Below are positions 1-5,823 of a DNA stretch of 6,295 nucleotides, piece after piece. The notes under the pieces were generated by a model. It saw only the letters and a program-made list of their open reading frames with translations, was not told where the DNA came from and did not search any database. The stretch covers positions 1 through 6,295 of the forward strand of contig CAIYWM010000309.1 of assembly GCA_903929895.1 (NCBI GenBank), in the 5' to 3' direction. Every line of letters starts with the position of its first letter. Positions within the stretch are counted from its first letter, which is position 1. A program made the position numbers and the translations under genes. Source of the DNA: an uncultured Alphaproteobacteria bacterium (GTDB lineage: Bacteria; Pseudomonadota; Alphaproteobacteria; Reyranellales; Reyranellaceae).

Positions 1-2
1 AG

Positions 3-224
3 GCCTGCGCCGGCGCGGGCTATCGTCAGATGTTCGCCTATGTCGACGCCGACAATGCGGCATCGCTCAGCCTGCACGAGGCTCACGGCTTCCGCCGGGT
101 CGGTCTCCTCGAAGGCGTCGGCTTCAAGTACGGCAAGTGGGCCGACAGCGTGCTGATGCAGCGCGCCATCGGCGCGGGCGCCAGCACGCCGCCGGTCGAG
201 ATCGCCTACTCGCGCACCACGTAG
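3..224 (+). CDS. GNAT acetyltransferase, phosphinothricin-acetyltransferase-like, C-terminal part
   Basis: This is the C-terminal end (73 residues) of a GNAT-family N-acetyltransferase; the start lies left of the window. Seen: an open frame from the first bases, with an N-A-A-S-x-x-L-H-E-x-x-G-F-R-x-V-G block (the last helix and strand of the acetyl-CoA fold), followed by V-G-F-K-Y-G-K-W-x-D-S-V-L-M-Q-R, G-x-G and a final P-P. That order is typical of the Pat/Bar (phosphinothricin or methionine sulfoximine acetyltransferase) branch of GNAT enzymes, which transfer acetyl from acetyl-CoA to a small amino-acid-like amine in the cytoplasm. The true substrate cannot be read from this fragment. The TAG stop at 222-224 lies inside the 3' end of the convergent decarboxylase gene, a 19-base tail-to-tail overlap. 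The acetyl-CoA pyrophosphate loop is not in the window. Family assignment is firm; subfamily is probable. Confidence 0.85.
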   Translation, partial: ACAGAGYRQMFAYVDADNAASLSLHEAHGFRRVGLLEGVGFKYGKWADSVLMQRAIGAGASTPPVEIAYSRTT

Positions 225-2542
225 GTGTAGAAGCGCACGCGGCCGTCCTTGTCGATCTCGCGGTAGATGCCCTGGATCTCGACGTCGAAGCCGGGGAACA
301 GGTTGGCCGACTTCTCGAACATGAGCAGGTAGTCGAGCATCGGCTTGGCCCGTTCGTCCAGCCGCTCGCCGGGCACGATGCTGGCGATGCCGGGCGGATA
401 GACCACGAACATGGTGGTGGCGATTCGGCCTACCGCCTCTTCGATCGGCACATAGTCGACATTGTTGCGTACCAGCTCGCGGACCGCCACGTGCGGGGGC
501 ATCGCCGGCTCGGGCAGGTGCTCGGGCATGAACTGCGCACGCTGCATCAGGCTGACGTTGCTCTCGCGGAAGAAGGCATGCATCTCGGCGCAGAGATCGC
601 GCAGCCGCATGCCGGCATAGCGTGCCGGCCGCTTGCGAACGAACTCGCCGATGACGTCTTCCAGCCGTGCATTCTCGTCGTGCAGCCGCTTGAAGATCAC
701 AAACGCGCTCAGCAAGGTGCCGGCCTTGCTCGATTCGACTCCGGGAGTCATCAGGAACAGCAGCGAGTTGAGGTCGTTCTTTTCCGGGACGATCTGGTTC
801 TCACGCAGATACTGCGCGACCACGGGCGCGGGGATGCCGTGCCCGGCATAGCTCCCGGTCTCGCGATCGAATCCCGGGGTCAGCACGACCAGCTTGTTGG
901 GGTCGGTGATCGCATAGCCCGGCGCGACGTGCTTGAAGCCATGCCAATGCGCATCGGGCGCCAGCTCCCAATAGCGCGCGTCGACGGCGAGGTCGTCGGT
1001 CGGCACATCCTCCCAGGCCTGCTCGCGGCCGCCCACCGTGACACGATTGGGCACGAAGGGCTCGAAGAACCAGCGTCGCGCCAGGTCGCGCTCCTTGTCC
1101 TCGAACTCGCGGCGGATGGCGCGCATCTTCTTGCGGATCTCGATACCCAGCCGGATGGTGTCGTCCCACAACACCTCGCCTGAACGCCCCTTCATCATCT
1201 GCGCGCCGACGTCGAGCGAGGCGAAGATCGGATAGAAGGGCGAGGTCGAGGCGTGCAGCATGAAGAATTCGTTGAAGCGGCGATGCTCGATGCGGCGGCG
1301 CTGGCCCTTGATATGGCGATCCTTGACGTGGATCTGCGAGGCCTGGCTGAAGCTGGCGAGCTGCTTGTGCGCCGACTGCGTGGCGATGATCCCGGGACTG
1401 TCCGGGCCGAGGTCGGTGAGCCCCATGGCGAAGCGGCCGGCATAGAGCGGGTGGAACTTCATGAATCCCGCCCACGCCTCGTCGAACAGGATGTAGTCGC
1501 AGAGATGGCCGATCTTATCGACGATCAGGCGCGCATCGTTGATCGTGCCGTCGTAGGTGCACTGCTCGATGACGGCAACGCGGAACGGCCGCTCGCGCTT
1601 CCACGCTTCCTTGTCCTGGACCAGCGGGTTGGTACGGATCTTCTCGCGGATGGCTGTCTCATCGAGCGCCTCGTGGAAGATCGGCCCGATCAGCCCGTGG
1701 GCGTTGCGGTCGGTCTCGAGATAGATCGGAATGCCGTTGCCCAGGAACAGCGCGCCGTGATGGGCGGCCTTGTGGTTGTTGCGGTCGAACAGCACGAGAT
1801 CGCCTTCCGCGACCAGCGCCTGCAGCACGATCTTGTTCGACGACGAGGTGCCGTTCAGCACGAAGTAGGTCTTCTCGGCGCCGAAGATGACGGCGGCTTC
1901 CTTCTGCGCCTTCAGCGCCGGGCCCTCGTGGACCAGCAGGTCGCCGAGATCGAGCACGGAATTGTCGAGGTCGTCGCGGAACACCGCCTCGCCCAGGTGC
2001 TCGACGAAGATCCGGCCGATCGGGCTCCTGTTGTAGAAGATGCCGCCATTGTGGCCGGGGCAGGTCCAGAGCTGGTTGCCTTCCTCGGCGCAGTCGACCA
2101 GCTCGCCGAAGAACGGGGTCTTCAGGGTCTCGGCATATTGCTTGAGCCGGCTCACCAGGTTCTTGGCGATGAACTCCGGCGTCTCCTCGGAGAGGAAGAT
2201 GTAGCCGTCGATGTAGTCCATCACCTCAACGGGGATGTCCTCCAGCCGCTTGCGGCGCACGAGGAGGACGATCGGCATCTCCAGCCCGCGCCGCCGCATC
2301 ATGTTGATCATCGCGGCGGCCTTGCCGTCGAGGCCCTTCTTGCCCCAGTCCACGACCATGCAGCCGATGGCGGCGTCGGTCTGGACGACCATCTCGGCAT
2401 CCTCGATGCGGCGGGCCCGCACGACCTGGAAGCCCATCTTCTCGATGGAAACCGTGATCTCGCCGAGCCTGTGGCCCTCGAGATCGTCGGCGTCGAAGGC
2501 CGGAGCGCAGACGAGGAACGTGAAACGCCTGAAGAAATCCAT
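206..2542 (-). CDS. Orn/Lys/Arg decarboxylase, PLP-dependent (fold type I)
   Basis: A full-length, 778-residue basic amino acid decarboxylase, slightly longer than E. coli SpeC/SpeF/CadA/AdiA (about 710-755). It removes CO2 from ornithine, lysine or arginine to give putrescine, cadaverine or agmatine in the cytoplasm. Seen in order: an N-terminal receiver-like wing domain (about 1-135); C-P-G-H-N-G-G at 161-167; the V-L-N-G-T-S-S-S-N-K phosphate-binding segment at 228-237; D-R-N-N-H-K at 253-258; D-E-A-W at 354-357, whose Asp should contact the PLP ring nitrogen; the PLP lysine K393 in Q-S-A-H-K-Q; H-A-S-T-S-P-F-Y at 430-437; and a C-terminal domain ending in Y-P-P-G-I (715-719) and an N-L-F-P-G-F-x-x-E-x-Q-G block. 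Overall it looks nearest to SpeC/SpeF ornithine decarboxylase, but the D-E-A-W and Y-A-G-R-F-A-M stretch is AdiA-like, so the substrate is left open. The ATG shares one base with the ppk2 stop (TGATG), with a weak GGCGG seven bases upstream, so translation is probably coupled to ppk2. Confidence 0.95.
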   Translation of the reverse strand: MDFFRRFTFLVCAPAFDADDLEGHRLGEITVSIEKMGFQVVRARRIEDAEMVVQTDAAIGCMVVDWGKKGLDGKAAAMINMMRRRGLEMPIVLLVRRKRLEDIPVEVMDYIDGYIFLSEETPEFIAKNLVSRLKQYAETLKTPFFGELVDCAEEGNQLWTCPGHNGGIFYNRSPIGRIFVEHLGEAVFRDDLDNSVLDLGDLLVHEGPALKAQKEAAVIFGAEKTYFVLNGTSSSNKIVLQALVAEGDLVLFDRNNHKAAHHGALFLGNGIPIYLETDRNAHGLIGPIFHEALDETAIREKIRTNPLVQDKEAWKRERPFRVAVIEQCTYDGTINDARLIVDKIGHLCDYILFDEAWAGFMKFHPLYAGRFAMGLTDLGPDSPGIIATQSAHKQLASFSQASQIHVKDRHIKGQRRRIEHRRFNEFFMLHASTSPFYPIFASLDVGAQMMKGRSGEVLWDDTIRLGIEIRKKMRAIRREFEDKERDLARRWFFEPFVPNRVTVGGREQAWEDVPTDDLAVDARYWELAPDAHWHGFKHVAPGYAITDPNKLVVLTPGFDRETGSYAGHGIPAPVVAQYLRENQIVPEKNDLNSLLFLMTPGVESSKAGTLLSAFVIFKRLHDENARLEDVIGEFVRKRPARYAGMRLRDLCAEMHAFFRESNVSLMQRAQFMPEHLPEPAMPPHVAVRELVRNNVDYVPIEEAVGRIATTMFVVYPPGIASIVPGERLDERAKPMLDYLLMFEKSANLFPGFDVEIQGIYREIDKDGRVRFYTYVVRE

Positions 2543-3465
2543 CAGTAAACCGCCGGGACATAGAGTTCGGGAGCGACCGGCGTGCGCGCGTAGTCGGGCT
2601 TGTGTTCGCGCTTCGGCAGGACGATCGGTTGGTGTTCGACATCCTTATAGGGCACTTGCTGCAGCAGGTGGTGGATGCAATTGAGGCGCGCGCGGCGCTT
2701 GTTGTTGCCCTCGATCACCCACCAGCGCGCCTCCGGAATATGCGTCCGGGCCAGCATCTCCTCCTTGGCCTTGGTGTACTCCTCCCAGCGCCGCCGGGAT
2801 TCCAGGTCCATGGGTGACAGCTTCCACTGCTTCATCGGGTCGTGGATGCGCATCAGGAAGCGCATGTTCTGCTCCTCGTCGGTGATCGAGAACCAGTACT
2901 TCAGAAGGATGATGCCCGACCGCACGAGCATGCGCTCGAACTCGGGCACCGTCTCGAAGAAATCCCGGACGTCGCTTTCGGTGCAGAAGCCCATCACCCG
3001 CTCGACGCCCGATCGATTGTACCAGCTGCGGTCGAACAGCACGATTTCGCCGCCCGCCGGCAGGTGCGCGATGTAGCGCTGGAAGTACCACTGGGTGCGC
3101 TCGCGCTCGGACGGCGCCGACAGGGCGACGGTGCGGCAGACGCGCGGGTTCAGCCGCTGGGTGACGCGCTTGATCACGCCGCCCTTGCCCGCGGCGTCGC
3201 GGCCCTCGAACAGGACGACGACCTTGAGCTTCCGGGCGACCACCCAGTCCTGCAGCCTGATCAGCTCGCGCTGCAGCCGCAGCAACTCGGTGAAATAGAA
3301 TCTCCGGTCGATGCCTTCGGTCTGCGGCAGGTCGCCGTCGCCATGCTCGGGCAGGCGGGCCAGCATTTCGTCGCCCAGCTCGAGCTCGAGGTCCTCGTCG
3401 ATACTGTCGGCCAGCTCGCGGCGGACACGGTCCTCCAGCGCCTTGCGGTCCCCGTCGCTCTGCAT
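2542..3465 (-). CDS. ppk2: Polyphosphate kinase 2 (class I, single domain)
   Basis: Uses inorganic polyphosphate to phosphorylate nucleotides, typically ADP or GDP to the triphosphate, in the cytoplasm; the reverse reaction makes polyphosphate. The product is 307 residues from the chosen start, normal for a one-domain class I enzyme. Seen: Walker A G-R-D-A-A-G-K-G-G at 88-96; Walker B region F-D-R-S-W-Y-N-R-S-G-V-E at 144-155 with V-M-G-F-C after it; Q-W-Y-F-Q-R-Y at 125-131; and the lid/helical segment with H-D-P-x-K-x-W-K-L-S-P-M-D at 208-220. Start choice: ATG at 3465 has a GGAGGG Shine-Dalgarno at 3472-3477, six bases away. A 19-residue longer frame from a TTG at 3522 has no such site and its extra residues resemble no conserved part of PPK2. 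The TGA overlaps the decarboxylase ATG by one base. A 93-base gap separates it from the upstream reductase gene, so it may have its own promoter. Class is judged from similarity to rhizobial ADP-type enzymes; nucleotide preference is inferred. Confidence 0.95.
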   Translation of the reverse strand: MQSDGDRKALEDRVRRELADSIDEDLELELGDEMLARLPEHGDGDLPQTEGIDRRFYFTELLRLQRELIRLQDWVVARKLKVVVLFEGRDAAGKGGVIKRVTQRLNPRVCRTVALSAPSERERTQWYFQRYIAHLPAGGEIVLFDRSWYNRSGVERVMGFCTESDVRDFFETVPEFERMLVRSGIILLKYWFSITDEEQNMRFLMRIHDPMKQWKLSPMDLESRRRWEEYTKAKEEMLARTHIPEARWWVIEGNNKRRARLNCIHHLLQQVPYKDVEHQPIVLPKREHKPDYARTPVAPELYVPAVY

Positions 3466-3471
3466 GCCAAG

Positions 3472-3477
3472 CCCTCC
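3472..3477 (-). promoter_or_regulatory. Shine-Dalgarno of ppk2 (decides the start)
   Basis: GGAGGG on the minus strand, six bases before ATG 3465. It is the strongest ribosome binding site near the 5' end of ppk2 and is the reason the shorter 307-residue product is preferred over the TTG start at 3522. Confidence 0.75.
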
Positions 3478-3542
3478 GTCGTCCTTCAGAATGGCCGGGA
3501 AAGTGAGGGGCGCATATGACAATTTGACGACACTCAGGCTAC

Positions 3543-3566
3543 GTCCCGAAGCGCGCCTTCAGGGAC
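3543..3566 (-). terminator. Hairpin over the reductase stop codon, possible weak terminator
   Basis: An inverted repeat with arms 3543-3551 (GTCCCGAAG on the plus strand) and 3557-3566 (CTTC-A-GGGAC), that is nine pairs with one bulged base around a five-base loop CGCGC. The bulged base belongs to the TGA stop (3559-3561) of the reductase gene. On the transcribed minus strand no T-run follows, so a classic intrinsic terminator is not shown. It may instead act as an mRNA 3'-end stabiliser or a partial pause between the reductase and ppk2. The structure is seen; the role is inferred. Confidence 0.3.
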
Positions 3567-4653
3567 GCGGCAGCAGCCCTTTTTCCTGCATTTCGGCAAA
3601 GCATTTCCGGAACATCGCCTCGGTGTCCATGACCTCGGTGAAGCCGGCCTGCATCAGCTTGATGGTCGAGACGATCGCCGCCGGTCCCGGCTCCGTGCGG
3701 CCGAAGCCCATCGTGTAGTCGGCATATTCGAACGACAGGCCGACGAACTCCTTCAGCGTGCCCGACTTCAGCCGGTGGGCCGCCCGTATCTCCGCCCAGT
3801 CGGCCTCGCGTGGGCGGATCTCGCGGTCGAGCGCCAGCGGCACGTGATCGCCCGGCTCGAAGCCCAGCGCATCGGCGATGGCGGGCCAGACATTGGGCCA
3901 CACGAAGACGTCGCCATTGGTGACGTTGAAGATCTCGTTGCGCGCCGTCGCGGCCTCGCCCGACCAGGCGATGGCGCGGGCCAGGAGATCGGCATCGATT
4001 GCCTGCGCCACGCGGCCGACGCCGCCCGGATAGTCGAGCTTCGTCTTGCCGGCCCGGCGCATGAAGGCGGCATAGACGCCCAGCGCCGGAATGACGTTCA
4101 TGGCGCTGCCCACCGAATCGCCCACGATCAGCACGGGCCGCAGGATCGACCAGCTCCAGCCCTTGCCCTGCTGGCGCTCGCGCAGGTACCGCTCCTGGTT
4201 CCAGTAGAAGTTCGGCTGCTCGTGCATTTCCGAACGGTTCTCGCGGGCCGGCACGGCGAGCGGGCGGACATGGACGCCGTAGGCCTTGGTGCCCTGCAGC
4301 AGCGCCACGTGCCGCAATCCCGGCGCCGCCCGCTCGAGTGGGGCCATCAGATTGCGCAGCATCAGGTCGTTGGTGCGGATCTGCTCTTCTTCCTGCCAGC
4401 CCGCGACCAGCCCCGGCCGTTCGTAGAGGGCGGCATAGACGAGGTGCGTCACGCCCGCGAATTCCGCCGCCAGCGCCTCGCAGGCCGCCCGGTCGCCGAG
4501 GTCGAGCGCGAACCATCGCGCCCCGTAGGTCTCGTCCGGCTTTCGGCGCGAGACGGCGACGACGTCGCAGCCCTCGACGGCAGCGAAGTGCTTCAGGGCG
4601 GCATGGCCGACGAGGCCGGTAGCCCCGGCGACGAGGATCTTCTTTCGGGTCAT
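3559..4653 (-). CDS. PRISE-like extended SDR reductase (progesterone 5-beta-reductase / iridoid synthase type)
   Basis: A 364-residue cytoplasmic NAD(P)-dependent short-chain reductase of the extended, atypical type. Seen: the Rossmann motif G-A-T-G-L-V-G at 10-16 near the N-terminus; S-R-R at 35-37 after strand 2, which favours NADPH; D-L at 51-52; T-H-L-V-Y-A at 69-74; L-Q-G-T-K-A-Y-G at 119-126; Q-P-N-F-Y-W at 146-151; S-x-L-R-P at 169-173; and F-N-V-T-N-G-D-V-F-x-W at 242-252. The usual Y-x-x-x-K pair is absent. Instead a lysine (K123) and a tyrosine in N-F-Y (Y150) match the catalytic Lys and Tyr of plant PRISE enzymes, which reduce the C=C bond of 1,4-enones. The N-x-F-N-V-x-N-G-D-V-F-x-W block and V-Y-A-A are also shared with that family. 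The natural substrate is unknown; an activated-alkene (enone) reductase role is inferred. The ATG has only a poor Shine-Dalgarno and overlaps a possible leader ORF. It lies 52 bases after the oxygenase gene, same strand, probably the same transcript. Confidence 0.88.
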   Translation of the reverse strand: MTRKKILVAGATGLVGHAALKHFAAVEGCDVVAVSRRKPDETYGARWFALDLGDRAACEALAAEFAGVTHLVYAALYERPGLVAGWQEEEQIRTNDLMLRNLMAPLERAAPGLRHVALLQGTKAYGVHVRPLAVPARENRSEMHEQPNFYWNQERYLRERQQGKGWSWSILRPVLIVGDSVGSAMNVIPALGVYAAFMRRAGKTKLDYPGGVGRVAQAIDADLLARAIAWSGEAATARNEIFNVTNGDVFVWPNVWPAIADALGFEPGDHVPLALDREIRPREADWAEIRAAHRLKSGTLKEFVGLSFEYADYTMGFGRTEPGPAAIVSTIKLMQAGFTEVMDTEAMFRKCFAEMQEKGLLPRP

Positions 4654-4682
4654 GCCGGCAGCCTGACATGGGCTGCCGCCAT
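4650..4682 (-). CDS. Possible 10-codon leader ORF (MAAAHVRLPA) before the reductase
   Basis: A short frame: ATG at 4682-4680, ten codons, then TGA at 4652-4650, which overlaps the reductase ATG (4653-4651) as ATGA. An AGGGG Shine-Dalgarno-like site at 4689-4693 lies six bases upstream of its ATG, whereas the reductase start has only a distant AGG. This is the layout of a translational-coupling leader: ribosomes ending the short frame could restart on the reductase. It is too short for coding statistics, has no amino acid run suggesting attenuation, and could be chance in a GC-rich gap. Confidence 0.35.
   Translation of the reverse strand: MAAAHVRLPA
4656..4678 (-). promoter_or_regulatory. 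Hairpin / inverted repeat directly before the reductase start
   Basis: A perfect 8-bp inverted repeat, CGGCAGCC and GGCTGCCG, separated by seven bases and ending two bases before the reductase ATG. In the minus-strand mRNA it would cover the position where a ribosome binding site for the reductase should be, and it lies wholly within the short leader ORF. It could hide the start unless the leader is being translated, or be an operator. No T-run follows, so it is not a standard terminator for the oxygenase gene. The repeat is seen; the function is inferred. Confidence 0.4.
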
Positions 4683-4705
4683 CGCAAGCCCCTATGTCCG
4701 GCCGG

Positions 4706-5809
4706 TCAGTAGGACGAAACCTTGTCCGGTTCGCCCTTCGAGGGCCAGACCCGGCTGTAGAGATACAGCAGCGCCTCGCCGGCCTTCATGCTGTCGAAGG
4801 TCGGCGGGTGTTCGGCGTCGACACAGGTCGGCAGCGGACGGATGACGGTGTCGTAGTCGGGGTTGGCGAACACGCCGACCGAATACCGCTCGCGGCCATA
4901 GTGGTTGACGACGCGATGGAGCGTCGAGGCGAACCGGTCGTTCGTCCACATCCGCATCGAGTCGCCGATATTGACGATGAAGCTGTTCTCGACCGGCGGC
5001 ACGATCAGCCATTCCCCGGACTTGCTCTTGATCTCGAGCCCGCCGACATCGTCCTGCTGCAGCATCGTGAATCCGCCTGCATCCTGATGAGCGCGGCTGT
5101 CGCCGCCCTCGAGGGCGGCCTGGGTGTCCTGCGACAGGTAATGGAGCAATCGGACCTGGATCAGCGGCTTCTTGTAGTACTGCGCGAAGTACCCCTCCGG
5201 CAGGCCGAGTCCGCGCGCGAATACGGAGGCAAGCAGGGCGGCGAAGTCGGTCATGGTGGCGTGGTAGCCCAGCACCGCCTCGCGGAAGCCTGGCAGGTCG
5301 TCGGGCCACAGATTGGCGCCGTGCAGCGGCTTGCCCGAGACGACGTCCGGATCGTCGTCAGGCAGTTCGATCGAGACCTGGAAGGCTTCGTTCTTGTGCG
5401 GCTTGCGCGCCTTCATGCGCGCCGGATCGAGGTGGGGCTGGAAGCCTTCGATGGCGGCGCCGCGATAGGCGTGCTGCTTGCCGGGCTGGTCCATCGGCAG
5501 ATAGCCGCGAAACAGGTTGGAGTTGCCCATGTAGGCCTTCATCTTCGCCTCGAGCGGCAGCGCGAAGAAACGCTTCGACTGGCGGAAGATCTCGCGGATC
5601 TTCTCGGGCGGCACCGGGTGATTGACGATCGTCAGGAATCCGACGTCGCGGCAGGCATCGTGGACCTCGCGGGCGAGCCGCTCCTTGGCCTCCTCGTTGG
5701 CGCGTCCGAGCGGCGCGAAGTCTATGACCGGGAGTTCGTTGGCGTTGGCCCAGCGCCCCAGCCTCGGAGCCGGCAGCGGCGCGGGAGCGGATGACTGGAT
5801 ATCGGTCAT
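4706..5809 (-). CDS. 2-oxoglutarate/Fe(II)-dependent oxygenase, isopenicillin-N-synthase-like
   Basis: A complete 367-residue non-haem iron oxygenase. Members couple decarboxylation of 2-oxoglutarate with O2 to hydroxylation, desaturation or ring closure of a small substrate in the cytoplasm. Seen: an N-terminal DIOX_N-type region (about 26-150) with L-P-V-I-D-F at 26-31, D-V-G-F at 55-58 and N-H at 63-64, the usual start of this family; then the jelly-roll core with the iron ligands H241 and D243 in A-H-Q-D-A-G-G-F-T-M-L and H298 in T-L-H-R-V; and R308-x-S310, the Arg and Ser expected to hold 2-oxoglutarate. All catalytic positions are intact. The ATG lies 12 bases after the binding-protein gene, with GAGGA (5819-5823) overlapping that gene's stop, so the two are very likely co-transcribed and co-translated. 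The substrate is unknown; the neighbour suggests an imported amine or other small polar solute, which is inference. A weaker alternative is a housekeeping oxygenase that happens to lie downstream. Confidence 0.92.
   Translation of the reverse strand: MTDIQSSAPAPLPAPRLGRWANANELPVIDFAPLGRANEEAKERLAREVHDACRDVGFLTIVNHPVPPEKIREIFRQSKRFFALPLEAKMKAYMGNSNLFRGYLPMDQPGKQHAYRGAAIEGFQPHLDPARMKARKPHKNEAFQVSIELPDDDPDVVSGKPLHGANLWPDDLPGFREAVLGYHATMTDFAALLASVFARGLGLPEGYFAQYYKKPLIQVRLLHYLSQDTQAALEGGDSRAHQDAGGFTMLQQDDVGGLEIKSKSGEWLIVPPVENSFIVNIGDSMRMWTNDRFASTLHRVVNHYGRERYSVGVFANPDYDTVIRPLPTCVDAEHPPTFDSMKAGEALLYLYSRVWPSKGEPDKVSSY
5102..5119. repeat. 18-bp perfect palindrome inside the oxygenase gene
   Basis: The sequence gccgccctcgagggcggc is its own reverse complement with no spacer. 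It encodes A-A-L-E-G-G (residues 231-236), five residues before the iron-binding His-x-Asp. It lies in coding sequence and fits the codon bias, so chance is likely; a site for a dimeric DNA-binding protein cannot be excluded. Confidence 0.3.
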
Positions 5810-5818
5810 ATCGGTTCG

Positions 5819-5823
5819 TCCTC
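5819..5823 (-). promoter_or_regulatory. Shine-Dalgarno of the oxygenase gene overlapping the upstream stop
   Basis: GAGGA on the minus strand, nine bases before ATG 5809. It overlaps the TGA (5822-5824) of the substrate-binding protein gene, so ribosomes ending that gene are placed at the oxygenase start. This supports an operon. Confidence 0.65.

Noticed and set aside
611..629. Perfect 7-bp inverted repeat with a 5-base spacer (GCCGGCA / TGCCGGC)
   Set aside because: Lies inside the decarboxylase coding sequence; stems of this size are expected by chance in GC-rich DNA.
137..2548. Long plus-strand frames (137-1183 and 1253-2548) opposite the decarboxylase
   Set aside because: They are antisense shadows of a clearly conserved gene in GC-rich DNA; their products show no recognisable motif and follow the complementary codon pattern.
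3466..3522. Longer ppk2 from TTG at 3522
   Set aside because: No Shine-Dalgarno before the TTG; ATG 3465 has GGAGGG six bases upstream, and the extra 19 residues are not family-like.
3494..3522. TTGTCA on the minus strand (3522-3517) as a -35 box for ppk2
   Set aside because: At 17 bases spacing the downstream hexamer is CCCGGC, and no good -10 is found nearby.
3539..4687. Minus-strand frame of 382 codons overlapping the reductase in another frame
   Set aside because: Arg/Gly/Ala-rich translation with no family motif, whereas the 3559-4653 frame has the Rossmann motif and family blocks.
4698..4705. CCGGCCGG palindrome just after the oxygenase stop
   Set aside because: Only 8 bases, all G and C; no supporting structure or T-run.
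3775..5794. Plus-strand frames of about 356 and 366 codons opposite the reductase and oxygenase
   Set aside because: Antisense shadows. The minus-strand genes carry intact catalytic motifs, and the plus-strand products are low-information Arg/Ala/Val/Asp-rich sequences.
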